Positions 44,485 to 58,318 of a DNA stretch of 64,000 nt are shown here, one piece after another. The notes under the pieces are model-generated. The model saw nothing but the letters and a program-made list of their open reading frames with translations. It was not told the origin of the DNA and made no database searches. This DNA comes from Phoenix dactylifera (lineage: Eukaryota > Streptophyta > Magnoliopsida > Arecales > Arecaceae). The DNA is taken from positions 248,001-312,000 of the forward strand of contig NW_024067779.1 of NCBI RefSeq assembly GCF_009389715.1, read 5' to 3'. Both the position numbers and the translations under genes were made by a program. Numbering within the stretch: position 1 is the first letter of the stretch; every line of letters starts with the position of its first letter.

Positions 44485-45771
44485 ATGACAACTCAAATAG
44501 ATAGTTTTCTAGGAGAAGGACAATCAATTGATACACCTCCACTATTTAATGACATAAACTATACACATTGGAAAATACGCATGCGCATTTTTATTCAATC
44601 ACAAAACTATTATTTATGGAAATTCATAATAAATGACCTTCACACACTCTCTCAAACTTTTATTGAAAAGGACTTAGCACAATTGAATGCTAATACTATG
44701 AACATATTATATTGTGCTATTCAAGAAACAAAGTTTAATGAAATTTCTGCATGCTTATCTGCTAAGGAGATCTGGGATACTTTAGAAAATATTTATGATA
44801 AATCTCAGACTAGCTCACATGTGCTTCAATTACATACTAACAATAAGACTGCAGAAAAAGGTGTTGAATCTCCCTCACTCGAGTCGACTCCAAGTATCTC
44901 AGAGTCGACTCTCAAGTTCACCGAGTCGACTCCAATAAGGTCCGAGTCGACTCCGAGGCAAATCAGCTTCCTAAAGACAAAGAAGAAGAGGAAGCAAGAA
45001 GAAAGGAAGAAAGAGATAAAAAGGAAGAAAGCCTTGACCAAGAAAGAGTCTAGCAAGAAAATAAAAGTTAGGAGCAACAATGATGATATTAGCTCTAAGG
45101 AACTACAAGAGGTAACTAACGTGTGCTTTATGGCACAAGAAGACAAGGTAAAGACTGAATCTACACTTATCTCAAATGATTTTCAAGAAGAATTCTCTTA
45201 TGATGAATTATTAAATGCTTTTCATGATTTGTATAGTGAATGTAGAAAATTAGCTGTGAAGAATAAAAATCTTAAGAAACTAAATCTGAAAATTTCAAAA
45301 GAAAGAAATTCTAATGATGAAATACAAGATTCTGAAAATAAAAGCTTAAGGTTAAATTTAGAACAATTGATTCAGAAAAATCAAAATTTAATTAAAGAAA
45401 ATCAAAACTTAAGCGAAGAAATTAACCAATTAAGATGTTTTATTAACAAATTCACTGTAAGTTCAGAAAGATTAAAAATGATGTTTGAAAGCCAACATGC
45501 TGATTTTGATAAATCAAAATTTAGCTTGACTCCTTCACTTAGCCATAAATCTCTAGAGAAAAAGGTTATCAATTCACCAAGCAAACCATTAAATAAGATA
45601 ACTTATTTCAAACATGAAAAGAATGGGCATAACAACTTTACCTATCGTTCTAACACAATTAAATCAAATGGTAAAGTTATTACTATCAAACAGATTTGGG
45701 TTCCAAAAGGAACCATATGTCCTAACTCTCAAGGACCCAAGCAAGCTTGGGTACCTAAAATGAAAATATGA
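44485..45771 (+). CDS. Gag protein of Sirevirus-like element, copy 2 (428 aa)
   Basis: Same protein as at 29499-30785 with a handful of substitutions (FNDINY for FNGINY, TFIEKD for TFNEKD, LKFTEST for LKLTEST, LISND for LTSND). It has the same palindrome-encoded ESTP heptads and the same cysteine-less zinc-knuckle site. The open frame without stops in both copies may reflect youth of the duplication and not selection. Confidence 0.85.
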   Translation: MTTQIDSFLGEGQSIDTPPLFNDINYTHWKIRMRIFIQSQNYYLWKFIINDLHTLSQTFIEKDLAQLNANTMNILYCAIQETKFNEISACLSAKEIWDTLENIYDKSQTSSHVLQLHTNNKTAEKGVESPSLESTPSISESTLKFTESTPIRSESTPRQISFLKTKKKRKQEERKKEIKRKKALTKKESSKKIKVRSNNDDISSKELQEVTNVCFMAQEDKVKTESTLISNDFQEEFSYDELLNAFHDLYSECRKLAVKNKNLKKLNLKISKERNSNDEIQDSENKSLRLNLEQLIQKNQNLIKENQNLSEEINQLRCFINKFTVSSERLKMMFESQHADFDKSKFSLTPSLSHKSLEKKVINSPSKPLNKITYFKHEKNGHNNFTYRSNTIKSNGKVITIKQIWVPKGTICPNSQGPKQAWVPKMKI

Positions 45772-46753
45772 GGATGTAGACATAGATGTGCCAAGATACC
45801 CATGGAACAAATAGATTCATACAAATGGGTGTTCTAGACACATTGAAACTTAAAACTTACTTATGAAAAGTAATTTTAAATAAACATAATAATTATAATA
45901 ATAAGGAAATTAGTAATCCTTGCATCTCATCATTATTTTTGTTTTAGTATTTGATTAAAGTATGAATTGCATGTGTTGATCAATTTTGTGATATAGAAAA
46001 TACTTTTGGAAATATAATCAAATCACTTCATTTTATAGGATACTTTACTCACTATTGGATAAAGTTACTAAATGATTAATCATTATTAAGATTAATTCTA
46101 TGAATTCTCTATATGCTTGATTGAGAGTTTTTATCCATGGCATTATTGTTTATTGATCATAGATATGATAATGTGTACTTGGTATGCTTTTGAATATATG
46201 CACTATGAATACCAAGATTAAAGAAACCATCCTTGGCACATAGAATCAACTCATGCTAGTATGTGCTTAATCTCAAAAGACCTTGCCATAGGCTTACTTA
46301 GATTATCTACTTAAAGGTCAAAGTTTTGCTATGCATGCTAACTAAGGAAACAAACAAAAATCATTTCTAAATCTAAAGATGTTGTTTCCATCTCTAAGTT
46401 TTCAAAAGCTTACATTGGATTTGTTCTTGGAAAATAAAACTGAAGTATTTTTCTGTATTTACTAAATCTTCTAAAAGCGTTTCAAATGAACAAGGTTTCC
46501 AAACTGTGAAGATCATGGCACAGTGTTGAAAACCAAAATCCTGATTAAGGTTATACAGAAAATAATATTAAATTCAATTATTTCAGCTCCAAGGACATCA
46601 TAAGTAAAATAGGATTAATAGAATTCTTGAAGAAATGAAAAAGACAATTATGTATGATAGTCATCTACTTAAATAATTTTTAAAAGACTATCATCACTAC
46701 TTGTCATACATATGATTTCTATTAGATCTATTTTTGATGAAAATTTTGATCTT

Positions 46754-47726
46754 CTGAAAAATGGAAAATGAACCATTGCATATCTTTCATATTTTTCAGT
46801 CGTACATGTTATGCTTGATATGCTCTTATGAAAATAATGCCAAATCTGATAAAGATATTTCTATCCTTGGATACCATTCATCAAGCAATGCATATAGAAC
46901 ATTCATGAAAAATTCTAGTTGTAGAAGTATCAATTCATTTTATTCTTTATGAGACTAATGATTTGTTATCAAAATACTAAAATCAAATTATATGGTTAAT
47001 CTTTTACATATAGACTTAATGAAGAAAAATTGATGACTACTAAAAGATTAAATCAAGAAAAGATGAAATAGATCTTGATAAGATTCTTGCATGATTAGAA
47101 GTAAAAATCACCATTATCACTTGTTTGCTTTATGAACGTTATATTTTATCAAATGAGTGTGTAGAATGGACTCCTATGTGCTTACTTTATAACCACCATA
47201 TTTGAAAACACTCATTACAAATATGATAAAGCAATATATGATTTGAAACAAGCATCAAAAGCATGATATAAAAGCTTAAGCAACCCTTTTGATAGAAAGT
47301 AATAATGATAAATCTATGTATCAAAAGGAAGAATTTGTGACATCATTTTTGGTTCTGCTAATGAAGATTTATATGTAGATTTTTACTAAGCTCATACAAG
47401 GCGAGTTTGAAATATGTATGATGAATGAATTAACATCTTCTCTCAAACTCCAAATTAGGACAAACAGGAAAGGGGATCTTCATTGACCAACATTAGACCA
47501 CAAGAAAACTCTTATAGAAAATTGGCATGAAGAAGGTATATCTATGACCCCATCTTGTAGAATTTGAAAAGAATGAGCAAAGTAGATCTATTGTTTAAAG
47601 CTGTATTGAAGCATGATAGAATAATTATTTTATCATACAGCTAGTAGACCAGATTGTATGCTCATTATAAGACCTTGTGCAAGACTTCAATCTAACTTTA
47701 ATGAATCATATTTTATTGATAACAAA
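46754..47726 (+). pseudogene. Degenerate copia pol remnants, element copy 2
   Basis: Copy of the broken integrase, reverse transcriptase and RNase H-side fragments of element 1, offset 14,986 bp, with the same lesions. pol was already dead before duplication. Confidence 0.7.
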
Positions 47727-50700
47727 TAAATCATATTCTGAATTTTGATAGAAACAAACGTTTAAGATAAGTTGATTAACACTAGGCTAACTTATCTTAT
47801 TAATAATTATCTTAAGCAAATAGAATCCAAACTAAATTGATCTTGAAAATAAGAAATTGATTTGACCTCGATAAATCTTTCTATTGCCTCACATGCTTAT
47901 CCTTGAACTATCTTGGTTAATGAAACTATCTCTTTAGTTCAAGTGATATGTGCTTGCTTATATTTAGGCATTCTCTTGAAGTAAAGTGACTCAATATTCA
48001 ACTATTGTCTTACCTTATGTTGAGTCATCTAGTTTTAAAAAAAATTATTATATGTTGAATGAATATTTTGTATCTTAAAGAAACTAAAGACCTTCTTTCA
48101 AGAAAGAAAAGGAGTTTGTTAATAATGCAGGATCCTTGAGCAAGAAAATGAAAGATCTCAACTTGAAGGATATCTCCGTGTAAGATACAATAAATATTCA
48201 CATGCAAACAAGAGAGAGAACCTTCTTCAGCCAAAAGTTCATACATAAGGAATCTAGTAGGTATTTGACTGAAGAATGCAGAATGAATTGGTAATTCTAG
48301 ATACTTCTCTCACAAATTAATTGAGCAAAGTCAATAACTTAAATCTTATTATGGCATGATTAAATTCTTTAATTATTAATTTTTGATATCATGTCTATAT
48401 GTGTATTGACTGACTTGTACTTTTAGAAACTGTTTCATGGTTTGCCCAAACTAAATTATTTCTTTGCCTATATCATAACCATGAAATACACAAGTATATG
48501 CTTAAAATTTTGATGTAAAATAACTTGTGAGAAGTTATGAATCCTTGAGCATAATGAAAATGTTGTTTGCATGATATACATATATATGATACATAAGATT
48601 ATTTCTTTATTCTGCTCTTTCATGTAAATTACTTGAGAATAACAAAAAGAGAGAGAGATAAAGAAAAGAAAATGGACATTGTTCAAGAGATGAAAAATCT
48701 GAGCAAAGGCAAGTACTTCAATCTTAAGGAAAAGCAAAACAAGCATAATATATTCGGCACATTTGGAAGGGATAAAATCTATAATTAATTACACTCAAAC
48801 AGGGAGAGTTTGAAGTAAACATTTTAACCTTTCTATATTGCTCATCATAGGGATGGTGCCAATGGGGAGGCTAGTGGTAGTACCCGGCACTATTTGACCC
48901 AACTATTCGGTGTAGGGCATATTAGGGACGGCACAAGAGGGAGGCTAGTGGTAGTACCTCGTGCCCCTTCCCAACTCCACCGGATAGGGAGCAAATAGAG
49001 TATAGAGCTTAAGAAAGTTAAAAGAAAGACAAAGTAAATGAAAGTATACAAGAAAGAATCAATTCAAATTTTTAATCACATGGAAACACACTTTAAGGAT
49101 GAAATCAGTGCAAAATTATATTTAAATAGGGGGAGTTTATTTGAAAAGAATTGATTTTGATACTTGACATGCTTGTTCTTAATATTTTAATGTATGACTT
49201 AACACACACTATATTTTGCATGTGGCATGATATTTTAAATTATGGGTTCTCAATATCTTTTGTAGTACCCCATACTTGGACAATTTGATTGAATGTTTGA
49301 AATGCTACATAGCATCTTTTGTTTGGTTTTATTGAAAAGAAAATTCAGATTTGTTATTCACAATCATCGTTAAAATCTAAAAGTTAAATAAATTTGTAAA
49401 AAAAAAAAAGGGAGAAGAGAAGGATATCTCTATTTAGGCAAAATGAATTGAGTTTGTCTTATCCATCAACTTGCTTAACTTTGGTATATAATGTGCTAAC
49501 TCATACCAAAATTCAACATAAATACAAATATTCTGAATATGCTTGAAATATGTGTTTTCAATCGTAATGATTTAAGATAAGCTACAATGTGGAAGATCCA
49601 TATCTCAAATTATGACTTTGAAAGCCTCTTTTGAAAATCTTTATGAAATTCAGAATCTGATTTCGTATAAAAGCTTAAACTCAATATGATTTCTAAAATA
49701 AAATCTTAATTTAAGAAAAACAGAATTAATTTTGATGCCTTGGTTGATTGCTCCGATACGCATCCGAAACATATCTTTTCTTATCGTTAAAATGTACTAA
49801 TATTGGTCCAAATGATGTGTCTTTCGATGATCTTGATTGCAAACAAAAATTTCTAAATATATAATCTTATTTTGATATTAAAAAGATTTATTGTGTTTCA
49901 TGAATACATTGGTGAAAAACTATGATTAAGAAATTGAGTTCTATAAATATATATACCTCAATGATCATCTATATGTTTTTCTCTCCTACATTCTTAAAGA
50001 TTTCCATCAGAATATCAATAGAGTGAATGATCTTAAAACTAGAAATATTTCAGTTCACTCAAATGACTCTAAAAGAAAGAAAATGTAAATGTTTTTGAAA
50101 GAAATTGAGCTTCAATTGAATCATTTTCTGATTAATACTTTTATACATTTTCTCTAAGATTAGGAGAAAGCATAACTTGTTCTTAAAGGATTAGAAAGAG
50201 TGATTACTATAAATTCTGAATATTTCTAGATCACTCTACATTCTTGATATTACAGAATTTCAGTGTTATTCACGTTTATCACTAAAATCTGAAATTCAAC
50301 AATTTAAAATGATTAAAGAAGAATGCATCTTTTGAGGGGGAGATTTAGATATTCAGTATCCTATCCCAAAGACACTTTATTTTGATGCATACCTTGATTT
50401 TTATGGATTGATTTTGATGAACCTCCTTATATTACAATACTTGCTTTAATTATAAGTTTATACCTTGAGATGAGTTCTATAAAGGTTGTCTTGTCTCAAA
50501 CCTTGAGTCTTATGAAAATAAGCTGAAATATATTTTTGAGATTGACAATCTTATTGAACATTATCTACAAATTCTAAACTCTTAAAATGGAATGATCAAT
50601 TAAGGGGGAGAAAGAAAATTTCAGAAGGAAAGATCTTATGGAACTTAATCGCATAAATCTATAACTAAAGGAGAGGGAAAGAATACTAAATGAAAAGTGA

Positions 50701-51809
50701 TCCTAATACTCTCCAATATGTATCATCTGAAATTTAAATCTGAAAATCTTTATGATACACCTTGAGGCGTGTTATTTGGTTAGTATATCTTATGCATAAA
50801 TCATGAACCAAATTGCAAGTTGAGCTTAAAGAGCCTCTAACTTAATGAAAAAAGGGGAAGAATAACGTGTAAAATTTTCTTGAGTATCTTTTAGAAAATC
50901 TATTTTGATATTCACTAATGAGTCCTAATTGACTTGATCTTTAAAACTTAAATTGTGTGCCAATTCATATTTTTATATATCAAATTTTTTTTTTTAGGAA
51001 TAAAAGAATAAAGTCTTTAAAAGAGCTTTAAAAGAACCTTCAAAGCCTTGAACTTTATGTATACTCTAAGATATATTATAAATTGCATGAATTCATATTT
51101 TGGTATTTATGCCACAATATTTTTACACCATAAAAGCACTTTGCAATCATACTTAATATATTGCTCTTATACTCAGAAAATTAGTTAAATTGCTCTCATG
51201 TTGATAAAATACTTAATAGATTGGCAACAAGATCTTAAATGAACAAGCTTTCACACTTATTATTGAAGAGAGGTTAGATTTCCACTTCTTGAATTAACCT
51301 AAGGAAGATTCCACCTACACTTGATTAGAAAACTATCTGTGGTATCAACTTAGAAAACTTCTTGAAAACTATCTTAATTGGCTCTGATCTGTGCTCACTA
51401 ATCTGATTCCAATATTATTGCCTTAAGTTATATGATTCATATCCTTGCAATAATTTAACATTCAAATCAGAGTACAATAAGGAAAAGAAATATTTGAGTG
51501 TTCTTATCTTTGTGCTTAATGTTTTCCTATCTTTTTGATGTTGTCAAAAAGGGGGAGAAATATCTAAGTATATGCAAATATCTAAGTATATGCTCATAAT
51601 GCCTTTATGCTTTGAATTGAATACAAATCAGCTTAAATTGAAATATGTTGATTGTGTTAAGCTGATTAAATCTAAAGCATTATCATGAAGTATGTTTTAA
51701 AAATATATGTTTTCTACTTCATGCAACTTTGCTATGTATTACTTCTAGAAAACAATATCTTTTATATTGCATATACTCCAAGTTTTGTCATCATCAAAAA
51801 GGGGGAGAT

Positions 51810-53947
51810 TGATGACCCAAAGATTGATTCATAGATTGATTTTGATGATCACAAAACCTTGAAGTATAGATACTAATGTTTATGTTGCAAGGAGAAAGAT
51901 ATTTATTTTGCAAGGAACATAGCAAGTTGGAAGAACACAAGAAGGCCTCCAAAAGCTCTCAAGAAAAGTTAGAAGAAAGCTACAATTCATTGGCCCAAGT
52001 TTAAAGTTCAAAAGGTTCAAATTGGAGGAGTAAAATCAAAGGAAAAATTCGAAAGAATAGTCTTCGAGTCGACTCCTGAGGAATTCGAGTCGACTCCAAT
52101 GTTTACCGAGTCGACTCCGGGGAAGTATGAGTCGACTCCTAGGAGTCACAGGCAGAAAAGTCAGAGAGCAGTTTTCGGATCTGAAATTCGAGTCGACTCC
52201 AGTGGAACGCGAGTCGACTCCGATGGTTGGCAGGTCGACTCCAAAGAAAGCAAGAGTCGACTCTCAGCGGTACATAAAGAAAAAGTCAGAGAGCATTTCA
52301 TGGACTCTGAGATTCGAGTCGACTCCCGCAATACACGAGTCGACTCCGAGACTGCGCGACCATCAACAGACAGAAGATCAAGTTACTGCCTCTGAGATTC
52401 GAGTCGACTCCCAGACAGCTCGAGTCGACTCCACGATAGCTTCACGTCAAAAGGGAGAAGACCAACTTTCAGAAACTGAGAGCCGAGTCGACTCCGAGGA
52501 AGTTCGAGTCGACTCCAAGACTGGATGAGCCAAAAGACAGAGGATCGGGAGTTCGGGCTCTGAGATTCGAGTCGACTCCCAGGACAGTCGAGTCGACTCG
52601 AGTGGATCAAATTCAAAATTGGATCCACGGACTTCAGTGGATGAGCCGACTCCGAAATTGCCAAGTCAGCTCCAGAAGTTGGCGAGTCGACTCCAGGTTA
52701 AGACGAGTCGACTCCCAGTCAAGGCATGCACTTTAATTCAAATTTGGAACAGTGGCCGAGTCGTCTCCAGTAAAGCACGAGCCGACTCCTGCAACAGGCG
52801 AGTCGACTCCTGATCGCGCGAGTCGACTCCAATCCCAACGGTAATATTGTCAGGAAGTGCAGACTGTGTCCAACGGCTCTATTTTTGTCTCTAACGGCTA
52901 TATTCTTGTTTCCACGCCATCTAAAGCTATAAAAACAAGAAGAGAGCTAGGAGAGAACTTATGGAAGTGGGAGAGATCATCTAGGAAAGAGATCTCAAAG
53001 AGATTACAAAGAAAATCTCCCATAAGCACAAAAGGGCCATCCAAAACGAAATAGAGAGAAGAAGAGCATCCAAGTGAATCCGAAAGCTTCCTCTCCATCC
53101 GTGTGCTGCCTCAGTGATCCTCTACCTCGTGCCAAATCAGAAGAGGGTCAAGTAAAGAAGAAGCCGAGCTCCTCCATCTTCAAAACTCGTTTGAGGGCTT
53201 CTCTTTACTCTATTTGTTTATATTGTCATATTTGCTTGTTTAAGAAGCTTTGTTTTGTTTTATACTTTGTTTTAATATCTTGTAACTTGATTCAATCAAG
53301 GGATTGAATCAAGGGGTTAAGGTTTGTTGGTGAGCCAAAGGGAAAACCAACTGTGTAAGGTTTGTTGGTGAGCCAAAGGGAAAACCAACTGTGTAAGGTT
53401 TGTTGGTGAGCCAAAGGGAAAACCAACTGTGTTAGGTTTGTTGGTGAGCCGAGGGTAAAACCAACGAGTAGGGTTCGATTGTGATCTCGGAAAAACAATC
53501 GGAGTGGTTCTAGTCGGTGAGCCTGGGAAAACCGACCGAGTTCGTTGTGCGCTCGTAAAACAACAAGTTGGGTTGTGAGCTTGTAAAACAACCAGCTGTA
53601 ATATGTAGGATTATAGTGAAATTTCCAAGAAGTCTTGGGGAGTGGATGTAGGTGCTGGGGTGCACCGAACCACTATATGTTTGTTGTGTTTGTAATGCTT
53701 CTGCTTATTGTCTAACTAACACACTCACTTACTTAGATAAACTGCTTGCTTAACTCTTATCTGGACATCCTTTAGTTGCAAGCATATTTAATCAAGTCAC
53801 ATTCTATACATCAAACTGTTGCTAAGTTTAACTTTCACTGCGCATATATACAACTTAGCATAATTAATCAAAAAGTTCAAGAAGTAGCATAAAAGTTTTG
53901 AAAAACCCAATTCACCCCCCCTCTTGGGTTGTATCTACTGGGCCACA
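51810..53947 (+). repeat. 3' LTR of element copy 2
   Basis: 2,138 bp with the palindrome array from 52066 and hairpin series from 53326. Shares 3'-LTR-specific variants with 36824-38961. Confidence 0.95.
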
Positions 53948-54320
53948 ACCTCACTCAGCCCCCTCACTGCGACGAGGAAAGCAAGGAAGCTAACTTCTCT
54001 ATGCGTATATGCCCATTGCAGCTAGGGATGCACATGGATCTTTGATCGGGTAATTCCAATTCAATCTAATTTTTTATTTGTGTTTTAATTTTAGATCTAA
54101 ATTTAATTGTCCATTGCAGCTAGGGATGCACATGGATCGATTGGATCGGGTAATTCTAATTCAATCTAATTTTTTATTTGAGTTCTAATTTTAGATCTAA
54201 ATTTAATTCAGTATATGCCCATTACAGCTAGGGATGCACATGGATCGATTGGATCGGGTAATTCCAATTCAATCTAATTTTTTATTTGAGTTCTAATTTT
54301 AGATCTAAATTTAATTCAAT
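53948..54320. repeat. Third copy of the CNL flank and ~107-bp repeat array
   Basis: Begins ACCTCACTCAGCCCC and has three ~107-bp units. Here it runs on into the 1.6-kb segment and not into an ARC fragment, so it marks the right edge of the 15-kb duplication series. Confidence 0.8.
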
Positions 54321-55800
54321 AAAAAATTAGATTGGATCGATTCGAATCTACGGCTGCAATTTTTGACCCAACGAATTATTCGAATCGGATTAAGTCTGAA
54401 TTCGGTAAACTCAAACCTGAAAATAGAACGAGTCCAATTTTAAGATCCGATCTAATTTTACGGGTCCTCCATAATAAGTCGGGTCGGAACTAAGTGGATC
54501 GGGCTGGGTCACGGGCCAACCCCAATCTATTTGCAGCTGGGCCGGACATCTCATCCTCCGACTGCCCACATTGTACCCTCTCTTCATGTGTCCCAACGTC
54601 GCGTCATCAGCTTCTTCCCGGGTAAGCTGTCTGATCTTGGACGGCAACCAGCCTCACATGATGAGGTGGCCAAAGACAATTGCCAACGTTGGCACAAAAA
54701 GGTTACTACTAAAGCATCATTCTGAATCAACCGCCAAAATCCATTTATTGGTCAAATGGGTTCGGGTTTCGGGTCCTGGGTTTCAGGTTCGGATACTTTG
54801 GGTCTGATCTGGACCCAAGTTGGGCCCATGAGGGTATTGCCCAAATGGGTTCGGTTATTTACCTGTTTGGAGATTCCAATCTCTTTCTTTGAAATTCTTG
54901 ATCTCAAGGTTTCTTTCGGATTGCTCTTTTTTTTTTTTTGAAATAATTTTTTCAGATTGTTCTGGCTTTGTTCCCGTTTTATTTATCCGAAATAGTCAGA
55001 TGCTTGTGTTTCGAGATGATTTCATGCTGTTTTAGATGAATCGGTGCATGATTTCTGGGTAAGTTATGGACGTGGTGTTGGTCTTGTAGTTGAATGGCAT
55101 CGTGCTTCTTTGAGACGATCTCGAAGATGAGTGATTGCTGTGGTCCTGGTATCGATCTAAAGATTAAGTTTTTTGGCTAGATGTTAAGAGTAATTTTTCT
55201 TCGAGAGCCGGTGCGGGATCATCCTTGAATCACCACTACGATTTTGGTATTGATAACTTGTTTTCTTGAAGTCAACATCTTTCTTCTAAGTTTGTTTTTG
55301 GTCACTTATGGCTGTAAGTTTCAGATGGATATCTGAATTCATCTTCAGTATTATTAAGCAATGAGGAGATAAACATTATGGATAGGGATAAACAATATTA
55401 TAATTTTGATAGCCTTGTCATCCAGCTTAGGAACTATTACCATGGCATCTACCAAGAATGCTTGCTAGGATTCCAAACACAAAATACATCGAGGTGTATC
55501 TAAGTGAAATAATGAGAGACTGATGGGCAGCTGTTCACTGATGTTCTGTGCTCTGAAGATATGTTTTATTTGAAATAAGGTTTGGTGTTCTTCCCCTATA
55601 TCGAGATGGGAGACAAATCGATACAACTGCTGTAAAACAAAAAATGAGTTTATACCGAAAGCCTGCCTACAATCTAAGGCTGATCTGAGATTCATACGAC
55701 ACTCTGTGTAGCTGAACATTTCAAAACCTATCATATATTGGAGGCAAATATTGAGCAGAAACCCAGTAACTATATAAGTAAAATAATTAAACAAAAACAA
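54213..55800. repeat. Copy of the 5683-7270 segment
   Basis: Same gene-poor segment with few substitutions. A minus-strand ORF (55465-55884) is longer here because of different sequence after 55801, but it has no known domain. The sequence between 55801 and 55968 is unassigned. Confidence 0.75.
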
Positions 55801-55968
55801 AAAGAGAAAAATCTTTGTCGGTAAAGATTCAAAAGACTCAAACAGAAATAGCTTTTCAGAAGCAATAGCAGCAGAGCAGTCCATTCAAGTAGATAAAATT
55901 TCAGATATTAGAAGATGTCATGGTAGCCAAGGCCTGCTCATCCTTAGCTTTCTTCTTCAGTGCCATTG

Positions 55969-58318
55969 TGTCACGTCCCGAACCCGGGGCCCGGGACACG
56001 AGCAGACGCCGCGCACCTGCAGGGCGGACCCCGCAGGCATGCAAGGCAGATAAATCAGATCAACCATCAATAACTAAATGAAGATAAATTCCAGTTTTCA
56101 TATCAAATATCAACATACACATATGTCAAAGAAAAGTCAATATCTACTAGCTAAATACATCATGATCACTCGGTCCCGTAACCCCTATAATTATATGTCA
56201 TCACCTGCAAAAAATGTAAATAGTAGGAGTGAGCTAACAGCTCAGTAGGCAACATCATGCAATAAAGTCATCATATAACATGTCATGATGCATATGAAAA
56301 GCAGCTAAAACTCATGAATTCACAAAAAAAAATTCCACACGATAACCCGTAAATCCGATCCGAGACTCAAAATATCTCAACCGCATGACTACGGCCACAT
56401 CACCCAGTGGCATGGTTGCACCGAAGTGCCAATACAACTCTCCGCAGAGCCGCTCCACTGAGCCAACGCACAACTGTGCCGCACCCCCTGGTGCCAATCT
56501 CCCGCTCCACCGAGCCGCTCCGAAGAGCAAAACGCACCCCTGTGCCGCCACTATTCTATCACCGATGGTTGCGGTGTCGGAACTAGTTCCTCAGTACAAG
56601 TCGATAAGGCCAACGTATCATCCCATTGGCGAGGCCTAGACTATAGTCACGCGGTCTTAAAAAAAATCCATAAATCAACTTTCCACATAGTAAATTTCCA
56701 AATCAAAGTCATGATCATGCTCCCAATAGTAAAGCACATAACAGTTTATGAAATTAAATATTTAATTCTAATTCTAACACATAATGCCAATAATAAATGA
56801 TAACATCAACATATGCAAGATACATGTTAAAATTCTACTTTAAAGCAATAGGTCACCTACCTGGGCTAGCTTAAAAATTTTCTGCCACAGATATCACGAA
56901 CCCCTGATTAAACATAAACATTAATTATTTAACTAATTAAGAAACATAATTTAAACTATTTCCAACCTCTTAGACTCCTAAATTCATAGATCCAAGAATG
57001 GGCCCCCCAAGATCAAACATAGACCCTAATAACAAGTAAACCAAAATCCCAAAATTAGAATCCTTTAAACCCAAAACCAATTGTGGCCCAAAACAGATTA
57101 GGCCCAATTGAACCAAACTAGATTACAGATCCAGATCAAGTCTCAGGCCCAGACCAAACTAGCCCACAAATCCAATTAGATCCAACTCAGCCTAAAAATA
57201 GATCCCCAGCCCCACCCAAACTAGATCTGATCCGACCAGATTAGATCAAACCTTAACAAACCAGATTACACTCAAATCAGGCCAACCCAAATTTCTGACT
57301 CAGATTCTGACCCAAATTCTAATTACAATCCAAAGCTGATTATTCAGATTGCAACTCAAACTCAATCCATCCTACTAATTGCTGGTTCAATCAGACCATA
57401 ACAAAACCCATTCACTCAAACTCAAATCAAACCCAATTCAAGGAATAGGTGGAACCGGTTCATAGCCTGAACCGGGTCATGGTCTGATTCGGTTCAATCA
57501 GGTCAGGGTTCCAGACACAAACAGGGAACAAAAATCAAAATAAGAAAAAAAATAAAAAAATAATAAAAAAATAAATGCCCAGGAAGAAGAAAGAAGAAGA
57601 AGAAGAAGAAGGAGAAGAAGGAGAAGAAGAAGAAGAAGGGAAGAAAGGAAGAAGGGAGGGTGGCTGGTGGTTCCGATTGGCCTTCGGCGGCCGACCGTGG
57701 CCCTCGGCGGCGGTGCTCCGCCAGCCGCCGTCGGCCACGCCGCTGTCACGAGCAGCGCGGAAGAAAAGAAGAAAAGGAGAAGGAGAGGAAGAAAGGGAGG
57801 GAAGAGAGAGGCCAGGGCTGGAAAGCCCGGCCCCCCGTTCGTCCACCTCCGGCCGAACTCATTTCGGCCCGAATTGACCCCGGCCGGCCGAATCTCACAA
57901 AAACTTTCCCGAAATAGGGGAAGTGAAATCGATTAACATACCCTCGTTCCTTTCCCCTTAAATCCATAAAAAGGTAGTAAACAGGTTTTCTTTCTCACCT
58001 CCGGTCGTCGATGAGTGGATTCCCGGCGGTGATGGTGGCTCCGGCGGTGACGGTGGCTCCGGCGATCCTCTCAAAAAGGGGAAAAAAGAGAGGAGAAAAG
58101 ACTCGAATTTTAGGGAGATGGGGGCTCCTCTGAGGGTCCTCAACTCCCTTTAACGAAGAGAGAGAGAGAGAGAGGGGAGAGGGATGCGGAGAGGTTTCGC
58201 TGGCCATTCGGCCGGCATGGTGATCGTGGGGATGGCCACGATAATGAAGTTGGCACCCATTGCCGACTTCAGTTCATTGGGCCCAAGGACGGGCCCAACA
58301 AAATTTTAGGTCTTTACA
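55969..58318 (-). repeat. Ty3/gypsy 3' LTR (element on minus strand)
   Basis: Starts TGTCACGTCCCGAACCCGGG and ends GGTCTTTACA on the plus strand, so on the element strand it runs TGTAAAGACC...CGTGACA. It includes a GAA-rich simple repeat (about 57582-57660) and GC-rich, coding-like sequence that I read as LTR. The adjacent pol 3' end supports the call. The other LTR is not in the window, so length (2,350 bp) and boundaries rest on the terminal dinucleotides only. Confidence 0.75.
57582..57660. repeat. (GAA)n-type purine-rich low-complexity tract
   Basis: Runs of GAAGAAGAAG and GGAGAAGAAG inside the gypsy LTR, preceded by an A/T-only stretch. The ORFs reported over it (polyE or polyL) are artefacts of the simple repeat. 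Confidence 0.85.

Larger units (their letters stand above)
42285..53947 (+). mobile_element. Sirevirus-like LTR retrotransposon, copy 2 (11,663 bp)
   Basis: Identical layout to copy 1: LTRs 42285-44422 and 51810-53947, TSD ACCTC at 42280-42284 and 53948-53952, primer site near 44425, gag 44485-45771, pol remnants about 46754-47726, hairpin pair 48856-48965, polypurine tract before 51810. The last LTR bases read GGGCCACA instead of GGGCAACA. It arose by segmental duplication, not a new insertion: flanks, TSD and pol lesions are shared. Confidence 0.95.

Noticed and set aside
42280-53952. Independent second insertion at an identical ACCTC target
   Set aside because: Flanks, CNL, ARC fragment, pol lesions and length all match copy 1 at one constant offset. 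Segmental duplication is far simpler.
56312-56639. Opposed small ORFs at 56.3-56.6 kb
   Set aside because: Within the gypsy LTR; a repeated GAGCCGCTCC-like text explains them. No domain recognised.
57495-57936. GC-rich overlapping ORFs in the gypsy LTR
   Set aside because: They sit over a GAA tract and LTR sequence, overlap in all frames, and contain low-complexity residues only.
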